Positions 17,603 through 26,818 of a stretch of 64,000 nt of DNA are shown piece after piece. Below the pieces are notes generated by a model that was not told the origin of the DNA, made no database searches, and saw nothing but the letters and a program-made list of their open reading frames with translations. The stretch is taken from NCBI RefSeq assembly GCF_050589825.1, contig NZ_JBNGOZ010000018.1:1-64000 (forward strand), read 5' to 3'. Numbering within the stretch: the stretch's first letter is position 1; each line of letters starts with the position of its first letter. This stretch comes from Carboxylicivirga longa (GTDB taxonomy: Bacteria > Bacteroidota > Bacteroidia > Bacteroidales > Marinilabiliaceae). The translations under genes and the position numbers were made by a program.

Positions 17603-18505
17603 ATGATGAAATATTTAGTAGTACCATTGTGCTTTTTTATTGTAGTTGCCTGCAGTAAAGACACATCAACTCAAATAATGGAAACGACTGATTCTGTAGT
17701 GTATATTTCGAACGACGAAAGCCTCAATGTTGGGACACTAAATATCCGCTATAGTAATGACAATGATGGTGTCAACAACTGGGAATATCGTAAACAATGG
17801 GTTGTGGATTATATGAATTTTTTCGAGCTGGATGTCATTGGTTTTCAGGAGGAGAAACACGACCAGACAACTCAGCTGAAAATGTTAACATCCGATAATT
17901 ATCGAATGATTGGGAAGGCCAGTAGCGCACAGCCCGGGTATGAATACAACGGGATTTATTACAATATAAATCGAGTTGAACTGCTTAAAGATGGCAGGTT
18001 TTGGTTGTCGGAAACGCCCGATGTAGAGAGTATTGGTTGGGATGCTAAATATCATCGACAGGTTACCTGGGCCAAGTTTAAACATAAGCTTACGCAAACA
18101 GAATTTTATGTTTTTAACACACACTTCTCTCATGTTAGTGATATAGCACGACAACATAGTGCCAAACTTCTAAAGAAAAAGATGCAGAGTATTGCTCTGG
18201 GATCTCCTGTTATAGCGACAGGCGATTTTAATTTTTGGCCAGATACAGCACCCTACAAAATCTTAACTCAAAATGCCGATGAAGGAGTGGTTCTGACTGA
18301 AGGGCGTCAATTGGTTGAACGACCCTATAATTCAAATTATACCGGGCATTGCTTCGGTAAGTGTTTCGAGGATGGCAAAATAGTCGACTACATCTTTGTT
18401 AATGATCAGGTATCCGTTTTAAAATACGGGGTTTTAACCGAACAAAGACAAGATGTCTTTCTATCTGATCACTACCCGGTGATTGCCAAAATATTATTTA
18501 ACTAA
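17603..18505 (+). CDS. Second EEP-fold lipoprotein (phosphodiesterase)
   Basis: A 300-residue protein with a signal peptide ending in IVVACSKD, a good lipobox. EEP motifs are LNVGTLNIRYSND, DVIGFQEEKHD, FYVFNTHFSH, VIATGDFNFWP and LSDHYPV. It has the same fold as the product of 15588-16565 but is well diverged, and it resembles the class annotated as secreted phosphodiesterases or nucleases in polysaccharide loci. Two EEPs around one GDPD suggests sequential cleavage of different phosphoester bonds in one substrate. The next gene starts 16 bases downstream. Confidence 0.87.
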   Translation: MMKYLVVPLCFFIVVACSKDTSTQIMETTDSVVYISNDESLNVGTLNIRYSNDNDGVNNWEYRKQWVVDYMNFFELDVIGFQEEKHDQTTQLKMLTSDNYRMIGKASSAQPGYEYNGIYYNINRVELLKDGRFWLSETPDVESIGWDAKYHRQVTWAKFKHKLTQTEFYVFNTHFSHVSDIARQHSAKLLKKKMQSIALGSPVIATGDFNFWPDTAPYKILTQNADEGVVLTEGRQLVERPYNSNYTGHCFGKCFEDGKIVDYIFVNDQVSVLKYGVLTEQRQDVFLSDHYPVIAKILFN

Positions 18506-18520
18506 CTAAAATATGAAAAA

Positions 18521-19630
18521 ATGAGATTAAAAAAATACGTTTTGCCAAAGCTCATAATATTGATGCTTGTATTCATAAGCTGTGAGGAGGAAAAAACAGA
18601 AGTGATCGATACAACACCTCCTACTGAAGTACTTAATTTAGTGGCTACGCCTGGTCAAGGAAAGGTGGCTTTGCAATGGGATCTTCCGGAAAAAAGCGAT
18701 GCAGCTCAAATACGAATTACTTTTGTGCCTGTTAATGATGTTTCACAGCCTATTTTATTAACTCCTGAGTTTACTTCGTATGAAATTGTAGGGTTAGACG
18801 ATGAAACTGAATATACGTTTACGTTGCAAACGGTGGATATTTATGTTAATAAATCAGTTGGTACTACAGTTACCGCTTTGACGGAAGCACCTGTGATAGT
18901 TGAGCCTGATGTATTAATTGATGAACGTGACGGCAGAACTTATAAAATAACCACTATTGGTGACCAGGTATGGATGGCTGAAAACCTGGCATATTTACCT
19001 GCAGGTCATTCTTTCTCAGGTAATACAACTGGTAGTGAAAGTCAGCCTTTTACCAGTCATTATTATGTATATGACTTTGATGAAGGCGGGGATATGACGG
19101 TTCTTAATGCTAACACAAATGCAAAAACTAACTATGAACAGTTGGGTGTACTATACAATTGGTATGCTGCAATTGGTATCCCGGAAAATGTGGCTGATGC
19201 TTCGAGTCTGGATGCTTACATGCAAACTTACACTGTTTGCCAGGGTGTCTGTCCGGATGGATGGCACTTGCCAAGCAATGAGGAATATGATGAGTTACTG
19301 GTAGCGATTGGTAAAGATGTTAATACCGGAGGAGATCCTTTGAAAGCTCGGTCGGGTTGGGATGTTAATCAAGGTACTGATGAATATGGATACGGATTGC
19401 TACCAACAGGACGAAGAAAAAGTGATAGTGCATTAGATTTTGAAGGTTCACCAAGCTATGGCTATTTATGGACATCTACTTTCTCAAAGTACGAGACCGG
19501 TACAACCGAAACAGGAACTGCCAGGGCTTATAACAGATACTTCAAAGGCGCTGACGATTATTTTAAACACAATACCTACCGAAGCAGCTATGGACTTGCT
19601 GTTCGATGTGTTAAGGATAGTGAAGAATAG
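18521..19630 (+). CDS. Lipoprotein with Fn3 and FISUMP domains
   Basis: A 369-residue lipoprotein (lipobox in VFISCEEE). Residues about 35-125 form one fibronectin type III domain (PTEVLNLVATPGQGKVALQW ... DDETEYTFTLQTVDIYVNKS). The rest is a FISUMP domain, named after a Fibrobacter succinogenes paralogous family, with its hallmarks DGRTYKITTIGDQVWMAENL, YNWYAAIGI, CPDGWHLPSNEEYDELL and SYGYLWTSTFS. FISUMP domains are probable surface binding modules without known catalysis. In this operon it is a candidate surface binding protein for the substrate imported by SusCD. Confidence 0.88.
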   Translation: MRLKKYVLPKLIILMLVFISCEEEKTEVIDTTPPTEVLNLVATPGQGKVALQWDLPEKSDAAQIRITFVPVNDVSQPILLTPEFTSYEIVGLDDETEYTFTLQTVDIYVNKSVGTTVTALTEAPVIVEPDVLIDERDGRTYKITTIGDQVWMAENLAYLPAGHSFSGNTTGSESQPFTSHYYVYDFDEGGDMTVLNANTNAKTNYEQLGVLYNWYAAIGIPENVADASSLDAYMQTYTVCQGVCPDGWHLPSNEEYDELLVAIGKDVNTGGDPLKARSGWDVNQGTDEYGYGLLPTGRRKSDSALDFEGSPSYGYLWTSTFSKYETGTTETGTARAYNRYFKGADDYFKHNTYRSSYGLAVRCVKDSEE

Positions 19631-19641
19631 ATTCTAGAATG

Positions 19642-19673
19642 TACCCTCACAACGAATATGAGTTGTGGGGGTA
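19642..19673 (+). terminator. Hairpin after the FISUMP gene
   Basis: TACCCTCACAAC pairs with GTTGTGGGGGTA (one G-T wobble) around an eight-base loop twelve bases after the stop codon. The run after it is AT-rich but not a T-tract. It probably marks the end of the susCD-EEP-GDPD transcript or a processing point. Confidence 0.55.
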
Positions 19674-19784
19674 TAATCGACATATTTCTTATAGGTTAAA
19701 TATTAGAAACCTAACTGCAAGGTGTCAGTTGGACAGGGTATTGTATGTCCGAAAATTAAATCAATTTCTAAATTTATATGAATA

Positions 19785-22511
19785 ATGAAACTTAATATTT
19801 TGTTAATAATGCTATTGGCCCTGCTACATACAGGGATTACCAATGCTCAGACAAATCTGATAAAGGATCCGTTTTTTCAACACGATTATCTTACTAATTC
19901 AACAGATGAAACTGATAAGTGGATTCATAAGTTGAATCAGGAAGTGGTAAATGGCGAAATTAGCCGGGAAACTCAAAGTGGTTTTACGAATGCCTTTGTG
20001 CATTGTAATGTAGCCTATAAGTCATCTTCTGCCCGTTCTAATTGTTTTGTAGGCCAGCGTATTAGTGGCTTAGAGGCTAAGAGGTACAGGCTTGAATTTT
20101 GGATATGGTTCTCGACCAGGGATATGTATTATACAGCTGAAGTCACTCACTTGAATGAAAACTATACTAATGATAATGGTTCCAGGGTTGCTCAAGTTAT
20201 CATGCAATCGGTAACAACCAGTGGAGGTAATTATCATACTCCGGGTAACTGGCAGAAAATATCAATGGATGTTGATCTGAGGGACGTAGAGGATTTAGGA
20301 CGTTTAAAAGTAGTAAAGCTAGCTATCTACCCTAATTGTAATAATGTTACCACGCTTACCAAAGAATGTGATTATTATATTAGCGAGCCTCGTGTATATG
20401 AAGTGTCGGATGCGCATACCGATTATTTTACTGACAGTGGTTTTGATGCATGGCTGATTGAGGGCGAATCGCCTTTGCCCAGCGATTGGAATGTTAATTT
20501 GGGAAGTGATGCCTGTACCAAGCGTGCCCCTGGACATCTGGATACTGATTATGCTTGTTTGGTCGAAACCCATACAAATGGAGATGGCAGTTTTATTGAA
20601 ACGATGCCTGGTAAGGTAATGATTCCCCGTAAAGAAGTAGCATTATCATTTTATGCGCGTTCTGCCGAGGATGGCGGACAAATGAACGTATTACTTGGAG
20701 TAACTAAAATTGGTGCTGTTGCCTTAACAAAAGACTGGAGCAGGTATGAATTGACTTATGATTATAGTAATGTCTCGGAGAGTGAAGAAGATAAGGTGCG
20801 GTTTGAGTTGCTGAATGCCAATGTTTATTATGTAGATGAAGTATGGTTGGCCCGTACTGATGGATTGATTGAGAAGAATAATGTGTTTGATCCAGGTAAA
20901 ACCATAGAAGTAACCACTAATGCTGATAGTGGTGAAGGCTCATTAAGGCAAGCTGTTGCCAATGCAGTGGATGGTGACAGTATTGTTATTCCGGGCAATT
21001 TTACTATTACTTTGGCATCATCGTTGATAATCGATAAGGATGTTAAAATAAATGGTCAGGGTGCTGTTATTCAAGTTGCTGATCCAGGAATTACAAAACA
21101 GAAACTTATCGAGATAGGAAAAGCAAGTGATACCGGAGCATCCGCTTCAGATGTAGTGCTATACAATTTAAATTTGTATCCTGGGAACATTACGGGCACA
21201 CACTCTACTGCCAGTAATGTGGCCAATTGTGGAGCAGGAATAACCATGTTTGACTACAATGTGCTTAAAGCTTATAATGTTACTATTGATGGAGGTAAAG
21301 GTAATTATTCCGGTGCAATCCATTTAGTTGGCTATAATGGAATTGCAAAGCTAATTAACTGTACATTTATTAATAATCAGGCAACCACAGCTAATGGAGG
21401 AGCTTTGATATTAAAGGGTACGAGTGTTTTGGAAGGCTGTTTTTTCGAAAACAACATAGCGAAAGGAAATGGTAGTGCTATTGCAACCTATGATGCGACA
21501 AAGATCTCTGATTGTGTCTTTAAATCTAACGAATCTCAGAATAGCACAGGAGGTGCTATTGTTAATTATGCGCAGGATAAGGGAGTTGTAGAAATAGATA
21601 GATGTTTATTTGATAGTAATAAGTCGACACATGCTACTGCAGGAGGTGGTGCTATTGCTGCCAACCATAATCACTGTTCCACTAAAGTTATTAACTCCAC
21701 TTTTGTAAATAATCAGGGACCATTAGCCGGAGCGGTTTATTTTTGCACTAATTCAACCAAAACAACACGTGGGCAATGGACCTTTATTAATAATACATTT
21801 ACCGGAAATACTTCTGCAGCTAATGGTGCTGGTGCTATGATTATTGATAATACAAAGGGTGATAGTTATGCATTTTCAGTAACACTGATTAACAATATTT
21901 TTGCCTACAATTACGATGCTTCTGGATTGCAAGATGTTATTGCCCAACATACCTTTGCGTATGTTTTAGAGGGGCGTAATAATATTTTTGGAACCTCCGT
22001 CGGTGTGGAAACTTGTACAAATACGGTAGCGTTTTCATACTCACCGGAGTCAGCTTTGTTTGCCGACTATTCGGTTACTACTAACAAAGTTCCCGTGTTG
22101 GATAAGAGTGGTGTAGTATTGCTTTCTGGTACTAATAGTGTGGCTTATCAGGCTGGTGTGGGGTATGCTGTCCATGATCCTGAAATTATTCCGGCGATTG
22201 ATCAAAATGCTAATGTTCGGGCTGAAATTCCTTGTGTTGGAGCTGCAGAATATTCTTCACCAACAAGTATTGAGGATGCTTTTAAACGTAATGAAAGCAT
22301 TATCTATCCAAATCCGGCAAATCAGCAAATCCGATTGAAAAGCAGTGCTGAAATACAGCATCTGGTGATTTATGATTTGGCTGGTGTAAAGCGTTTCGAG
22401 ACATCAGACCTTGGGTCGGTTATTTGTTTGAATGGACTGTCTGCAGGTATTTATATTGTGAATATGAAAATTGAAAACAAAACGATTGTAGAACGCTTGG
22501 TTGTTAAGTGA
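19785..22511 (+). CDS. T9SS-exported parallel beta-helix protein
   Basis: A 908-residue secreted protein with a signal peptide (MKLNILLIMLLALLHTGITNA). Residues about 20-360 contain two jelly-roll, carbohydrate-binding-like segments (LIKDPFFQHD start; FTDSGFDAWLIEGESPLPSD). From about 375 a right-handed beta-helix begins (TNADSGEGSLRQAVANAVDG, a typical start), with repeats such as GGALILKGTSVLEGCFFENN and GGAIVNYAQDKGVVEIDRCL. The last 75 residues are a type A T9SS sorting domain (YPNPANQQIRLKS to GIYIVNMKIENKTIVERLVV). Beta-helix proteins include polysaccharide lyases and hydrolases, but I see no family-specific catalytic signature. The role is therefore open: a lyase/hydrolase or an adhesive surface protein. 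Confidence 0.85.
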   Translation: MKLNILLIMLLALLHTGITNAQTNLIKDPFFQHDYLTNSTDETDKWIHKLNQEVVNGEISRETQSGFTNAFVHCNVAYKSSSARSNCFVGQRISGLEAKRYRLEFWIWFSTRDMYYTAEVTHLNENYTNDNGSRVAQVIMQSVTTSGGNYHTPGNWQKISMDVDLRDVEDLGRLKVVKLAIYPNCNNVTTLTKECDYYISEPRVYEVSDAHTDYFTDSGFDAWLIEGESPLPSDWNVNLGSDACTKRAPGHLDTDYACLVETHTNGDGSFIETMPGKVMIPRKEVALSFYARSAEDGGQMNVLLGVTKIGAVALTKDWSRYELTYDYSNVSESEEDKVRFELLNANVYYVDEVWLARTDGLIEKNNVFDPGKTIEVTTNADSGEGSLRQAVANAVDGDSIVIPGNFTITLASSLIIDKDVKINGQGAVIQVADPGITKQKLIEIGKASDTGASASDVVLYNLNLYPGNITGTHSTASNVANCGAGITMFDYNVLKAYNVTIDGGKGNYSGAIHLVGYNGIAKLINCTFINNQATTANGGALILKGTSVLEGCFFENNIAKGNGSAIATYDATKISDCVFKSNESQNSTGGAIVNYAQDKGVVEIDRCLFDSNKSTHATAGGGAIAANHNHCSTKVINSTFVNNQGPLAGAVYFCTNSTKTTRGQWTFINNTFTGNTSAANGAGAMIIDNTKGDSYAFSVTLINNIFAYNYDASGLQDVIAQHTFAYVLEGRNNIFGTSVGVETCTNTVAFSYSPESALFADYSVTTNKVPVLDKSGVVLLSGTNSVAYQAGVGYAVHDPEIIPAIDQNANVRAEIPCVGAAEYSSPTSIEDAFKRNESIIYPNPANQQIRLKSSAEIQHLVIYDLAGVKRFETSDLGSVICLNGLSAGIYIVNMKIENKTIVERLVVK

Positions 22512-22537
22512 ACGATTAATTGATAATTACGAATATT

Positions 22538-23893
22538 ATGAAATTGAAAATAGTATTGCCAGTATTAATGGGATTGTTGCTTTCAGGGGCTACATATGCT
22601 CAAAACGTTCAATTGGTTTCCAGACCTGTTGTGGAAAAAGAGCAGGTAAAAGCGTTGAAGAGTGTTAATGCATTTACGCTTTCAGATATTAATCATATCA
22701 TTGGGTATGGTCAATCACTCTCATTAGGTTCAGTTGATCAATGTGTTATTTCACAGGCTCAAAAGTATAATTCATTGATGTTTAGTAAAGAGTTGCGCAC
22801 ATTGGACTATGCGGCCACAGATTTTACCAACGTAACATTTGTTCCTTTGATTGAAAAAGTATGGGCTAACCATGTCAATTATGCAGAGACGCCCTATAGT
22901 GGTATGTCGGAAATGTTGATAGAAACTATCTCAAAGCAAGACGGAACTTTTACAAAGCAATTGGTTTTTCAAGCTGCAGGTAAAGGAGGCACTTCCATTA
23001 CAGGTTTAATTAAAGGTAATGAAAATACATATGGTTATATTCTTAAAGGTGTTGAACGAGCCAAGCAATTAGCCGATATGGATAGCAAGAGCTATAAAGT
23101 GCCATGTTTTACTTTTATTCATGGCGAAGCGGATACCTATGCCTACATGGATCCGGCACTTTATAAGAGTCATGTTATTCAAATGCAGGCAAGTATTGAA
23201 GCTGATATCAAGGCCATAAGCGGGCAAACCGAAGGAGTTCCATGTGTTCTTTCACAAACGGCTGCCTTCAATAGGTATTGGATGGTACGGCACAGCTCGA
23301 ATATAGATAAGGAGGTATATCCGGAAATTTCGATAGCACAATATCAACTGGCGCTTGAGCACCCTGATCAATTTATTTTCTCTACTGCCATGTATCCAAT
23401 TATTTATGGTTTGGATAATGTGCATTTAACCGCTGGGTCATCTAAGTTGGTAGGGGCTTATTTTGGTTATGCTATTAAAAAGGCCGTGGTTGATGGTGAA
23501 TCAATGTTACCTATACACCCAACTAGTTATGTTTCGAATGGTAATGAATTGACTGTGACTTTTCATGTGCCTGTTGCGCCTTTAGCTTTGGATACCAAGC
23601 AAGTGCGTTTTATTGATAACTATGGATTTAACATCTATAGGGGTGATCGTGAAATCAAAATTGAATCGGTTGTGTTATCTGGAGAAGATGCCGTTAGGTT
23701 TGTTTGTTCAGAGCCTGTTCAATCAGGAGATGTGATTACTTATGCAATTAATGGTAAAACTACCGGTGCTCTGAATGGAGCTCGCGGTAACTTGCGCGAT
23801 AGTCGTGGAGAAACAGTAACATTCCAAATTAATTGCACCACACATAAATTGCATAATTGGTGTCCAATCTTTAGAGAGATCATACAATTTTAA
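22538..23893 (+). CDS. Secreted SGNH/GDSL-type esterase (sialate-acetylesterase-like)
   Basis: About 451 residues. The ATG at 22538 is preferred to a TTG at 22520 because it opens directly into a signal peptide (MKLKIVLPVLMGLLLSGATYA). Block I is IIGYGQSLSLG with the catalytic serine, a middle block is FIHGEADTYAY, and block V is DNVHLT with the Asp and His of the triad. The family includes carbohydrate O-acetylesterases. A C-terminal beta-sandwich follows (residues about 335-435). The distance of 26 bases to the beta-helix gene suggests cotranscription. An esterase would fit removal of acyl groups from the locus substrate, but the bond is inferred. Confidence 0.75.
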   Translation: MKLKIVLPVLMGLLLSGATYAQNVQLVSRPVVEKEQVKALKSVNAFTLSDINHIIGYGQSLSLGSVDQCVISQAQKYNSLMFSKELRTLDYAATDFTNVTFVPLIEKVWANHVNYAETPYSGMSEMLIETISKQDGTFTKQLVFQAAGKGGTSITGLIKGNENTYGYILKGVERAKQLADMDSKSYKVPCFTFIHGEADTYAYMDPALYKSHVIQMQASIEADIKAISGQTEGVPCVLSQTAAFNRYWMVRHSSNIDKEVYPEISIAQYQLALEHPDQFIFSTAMYPIIYGLDNVHLTAGSSKLVGAYFGYAIKKAVVDGESMLPIHPTSYVSNGNELTVTFHVPVAPLALDTKQVRFIDNYGFNIYRGDREIKIESVVLSGEDAVRFVCSEPVQSGDVITYAINGKTTGALNGARGNLRDSRGETVTFQINCTTHKLHNWCPIFREIIQF

Positions 23894-24053
23894 TGATCTA
23901 TATCTCATGACTAAAAGAAGCCTGTTGTGACTGTGCTTTTTTTAGTTTAAAATTTATCCATTTTATTTAGATAATGATACGGATCGTGAATACGACGTTC
24001 AGGATCCTATACTACATTGGCTTTATTAAAGCTTTTATAATATTGATTATTAA

Positions 24054-25442
24054 ATGAATTTGAACTTTTATAAGAAGAAACCGGCTTTAGAAGTAAATCC
24101 TTCGGAGTCGGAATTTCAACAACGTAAGCGATACAAACGTCTGCGTTGGCAGACATTCTTGGCAGCGACAATTGGTTATAGTTTCTATTATGTTAGTAGA
24201 ACAGGGTTGAATGTTGTTAAGAAGCCTATATTAGAAAGTGGCATTCTTGATACGAAGCAACTTGGTTATATTGGATCGGCTTTGCTTTTTACATATGCGA
24301 TTGGGAAATTTGTGAATAGTTTTTTAGCTGATCATTCCAATATCAGGCGGTTTATGGCTACCGGATTGATTGTATCCGCTTGTGCCAATTTAATTGTTGG
24401 CATATTAGGGTTAATGAATAGCAATATTGGTTCAACAACTAACTTGTTTTTAATGTCATTTATTCTATTGTGGGGGATTAACGGATGGAGTCAATCAATG
24501 GGTGCCGGACCAAGTATCGTTTCATTGTCACGGTGGTTTCCTAAAAAAGAACGGGGTACATATTATGGCTTTTTTAGTGCAAGTCATAACTTTGGAGAGT
24601 TTTTGTCGTTCATTTTTGTAGGACTTATAGTAAGTCTTGTAGGATGGCAATGGGGATTTGTAAGTGCAGCATTGGCAGGTGCAGTGGGAGTGATAGTAAT
24701 AGTGTTTTTTATGCACGACTCGCCTGAGAGTAAAGCGTTGCCATCGCTGGAAAAGCTTTCTAATGAAAGAGAAGAGAAAAAAACAGAGGTGAGTAAAACA
24801 CAAATTGAAGTGTTAAAGAATCCTTATGTTTGGGTATTAGCTTTTTCAAGTGCGTTTATGTATATAAGCCGTTATGCAATAAACGGATGGGGAGTGCTTT
24901 TTTTGCAGGAACATAAGGGCTTTTCTCTTGAAATGGCAACGCGGATAATTTCCATTAATGCTTTGTTGGGGATTATTGGTACTATAGTATCAGGTTGGTT
25001 TTCCGATAAATTATTTAAAGGAAGTAGAAATGTTCCGGCTCTGATTTTTGGTGTTTTAAATACGGTATCTTTAAGTTTGTTTCTATTGTCGGGCGATAGT
25101 TTGTGGATAAATGTATTAAGTATGGTGTTGTTTGGTATTGCCATAGGTGTGCTAATTTGTTTCTTGGGTGGATTAATGGCTATTGATATAGTCCCCAGAA
25201 ATGCCAGTGGAGCAGCTCTTGGTATTGTTGGTATAGCAAGTTACATAGGTGCAGGTATACAGGATGTAATAAGCGGTTACTTGATTGATAAGCATAAAAC
25301 ATATTCGGGGATGCTTAATGGAGTTGAACAATATGACTATAATTTTACAACAGTTGGTATGTTTTGGATTGGGGCGTCTATAGTATCTTTTGTTTTGGCG
25401 GTTTTGGTATGGAATGCAAAACAGAAGGTAAAAGAACAGTAG
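24054..25442 (+). CDS. Organophosphate:phosphate antiporter (GlpT/UhpT-type MFS)
   Basis: A 462-residue major facilitator with about 12 membrane helices. The N-terminal helix 1 motif YSFYYVSRTGLNVVKKP matches the organophosphate antiporter family, where the conserved arginine binds phosphate, and WGINGWSQSMGAGPSIVSLS with WFPKKERGTYYGFFS is the family signature after helix 4. The central loop LEKLSNEREEKKTEVSKTQI is normal. GlpT takes up glycerol 3-phosphate and UhpT hexose phosphates in exchange for phosphate; which of these applies cannot be decided from sequence alone, but a GDPD in the same locus favours glycerol 3-phosphate. It is separated from the esterase by 160 bases and may have its own promoter. 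Confidence 0.9.
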   Translation: MNLNFYKKKPALEVNPSESEFQQRKRYKRLRWQTFLAATIGYSFYYVSRTGLNVVKKPILESGILDTKQLGYIGSALLFTYAIGKFVNSFLADHSNIRRFMATGLIVSACANLIVGILGLMNSNIGSTTNLFLMSFILLWGINGWSQSMGAGPSIVSLSRWFPKKERGTYYGFFSASHNFGEFLSFIFVGLIVSLVGWQWGFVSAALAGAVGVIVIVFFMHDSPESKALPSLEKLSNEREEKKTEVSKTQIEVLKNPYVWVLAFSSAFMYISRYAINGWGVLFLQEHKGFSLEMATRIISINALLGIIGTIVSGWFSDKLFKGSRNVPALIFGVLNTVSLSLFLLSGDSLWINVLSMVLFGIAIGVLICFLGGLMAIDIVPRNASGAALGIVGIASYIGAGIQDVISGYLIDKHKTYSGMLNGVEQYDYNFTTVGMFWIGASIVSFVLAVLVWNAKQKVKEQ

Positions 25443-25584
25443 CTTTTATTCCACTGTATCAATAAAATTTTCATTAAACATGATATTAAGATTGTTTGAC
25501 GTCAAAACTTATTGGACAAATTGATGCTTAAAATTAAGAGATACTTTTAGTTCTCCAAACAGCTAAATCATGATGATAATGATG

Positions 25585-25635
25585 AGCTATTGGAACCATT
25601 GAAAACTCAAAGAGTTTTCAATGGTTCCAATAGCT
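25585..25635. repeat. 51-base perfect palindrome (24-base arms)
   Basis: The left arm AGCTATTGGAACCATTGAAA plus ACTC pairs perfectly with the right arm around a three-base AAA centre. It ends one base before the stop codon of the transposase fragment on the minus strand and lies about 140 bases after the antiporter gene on the plus strand. It may act as a bidirectional terminator, or may be two insertion-sequence ends joined head to head. A stem of this length is unusual. Confidence 0.9.
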
Positions 25636-25636
25636 G

Positions 25637-25935
25637 CTACGATGCAGCTTTCCGGTTTTTCCTTCCCCTTTCTTTCATGGTTGATTTTTTAATTTGCATT
25701 CGTTGTTGTAAACGCTGTTCTGCATTGCCAAAATAGACATCAGATGGCGTTAAGTTATCTAACGATTCATGGTAACGCTCATAATTGTAATAATTGACAA
25801 ATGCTTCTAAGCTGGCTCTTAAATCATCTGGATAGTAATAGTTATCCAGTTTAACGATATTCTTCATTGTCCTGTGATAGCGCTCAATCTTGCCCTGAGT
25901 CTGCGGATGATATGGTGCGCCCCTGACTGGAAATA
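25637..25935 (-). pseudogene. IS3/IS481-type transposase, C-terminal fragment
   Basis: About 99 codons of a DDE integrase-core protein remain. They start in the conserved VRGAPYHPQTQGKIERYHRT, which contains the region of the catalytic glutamate, and continue through NYYNYERYHESLDNLTPSDV with a basic tail. Everything upstream is missing because the IS21-family element begins within about ten bases of the break. The annotated ATG within it (25867) is internal. This is a dead remnant. Confidence 0.85.
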
Positions 25936-25945
25936 ACGGTCATAT

Positions 25946-26005
25946 TGACCACCCTAAAACGATTTAATGTGACCACCTTGTAACGATACAAAGTGACCAC
26001 CCTCG
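25946..26005. repeat. IS21 left terminal repeats
   Basis: Three copies of a 24-base unit starting TGACCACC and containing ACGATTTAA or ACGATACAA, at 25946, 25970 and 25994. The outermost two match the inverted right end. Confidence 0.8.
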
Positions 26006-26054
26006 TTTTTCAGTAAAAAAAGAACTTTTTTCTGCTATTGGGATTCAAACAAAT

Positions 26055-26802
26055 TTAATCATTTTCCTTTTTAAATGAAGAACGTTTTCTTCTCATGGAT
26101 TCTCCTGTAAGTTCAATACGATGTGCTTGGTGTATTAACCGATCCAGGATTGCATCAGCAATGGTTTTCTCACCAATAATTTCATACCAGCCTTTGATAG
26201 GTATTTGCGATGTAACAATCATCGAGCCTTTACTGTGTCTGTCTTCCATAATTTCCAGCAGTGCAATTCTATTTTTGACTATCCAGTGGTTGCAATCCAA
26301 AATCATCTAGGATAATCAAATGCTGCCGTTCTTTTTTAGCCAGTTCCTTCAGGTAAGAACTATCAGCCTTGGCCATTTTTAGTTTAGAAAACAGTTTAGT
26401 GGTGTTATGGTACATCACACGGTAACCTGAGATACAAGCCTGATAACCCAGAGATGTAGCCAGGTAACTTTTTCCAGCTCCTGTACTGCCAGTGATAAGC
26501 ACGTTTTCATTCTTACCTATAAAACTACATTCCGCTAAGCGCATCAACTTAGTCTGGTCAATGTTGCGACCTTCATCGTAGATGATGTTTTCCATTGACG
26601 CTTTGTAATGAAAGCGAGCATTTTTAATAGCCCTTTCTATCTTACGATTATTCCGATCATCCCATTCTGAATCAATCAGCATGGATACAAACTGGTCAAG
26701 CGTATAGTGGTCTGTTTTGCCTGTCTCTATAGCCGTCATAAAAGCGCTGTACATACCGTAGAACTTCATCTGTCGCATTTTAGATAGTGTTGTCTCGTTC
26801 AT
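26055..26802 (-). pseudogene. istB: IstB transposition ATPase, frameshifted
   Basis: Reads as a full IstB helper ATPase in two frames. The first part has Walker A GSTGAGKSYLATSLG and Walker B HLIILDDFGLQPLD; the second has NRIALLEIMEDRHSKGSMIV, TSQIPIKGWYEIIGEKTIAD and AILDRLIHQAHRIEL. The join is at a run of five T on the plus strand (26272-26276, five A on the coding strand) where four would keep the frame at DSQNRIALLE. One extra base in a homopolymer could be a real mutation, a frameshift site or a sequencing error. IstB loads the target and stimulates IstA. It starts 16 bases after the istA stop. Confidence 0.88.
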
Positions 26803-26818
26803 ATCTGATAAGCTTTAG

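Noticed and set aside
25585..25635. Simple rho-independent terminator as full explanation of the palindrome
   Set aside because: The arms are 24 bases with a three-base centre and no T-run on either side, so a normal terminator is not a sufficient description, though termination remains possible.
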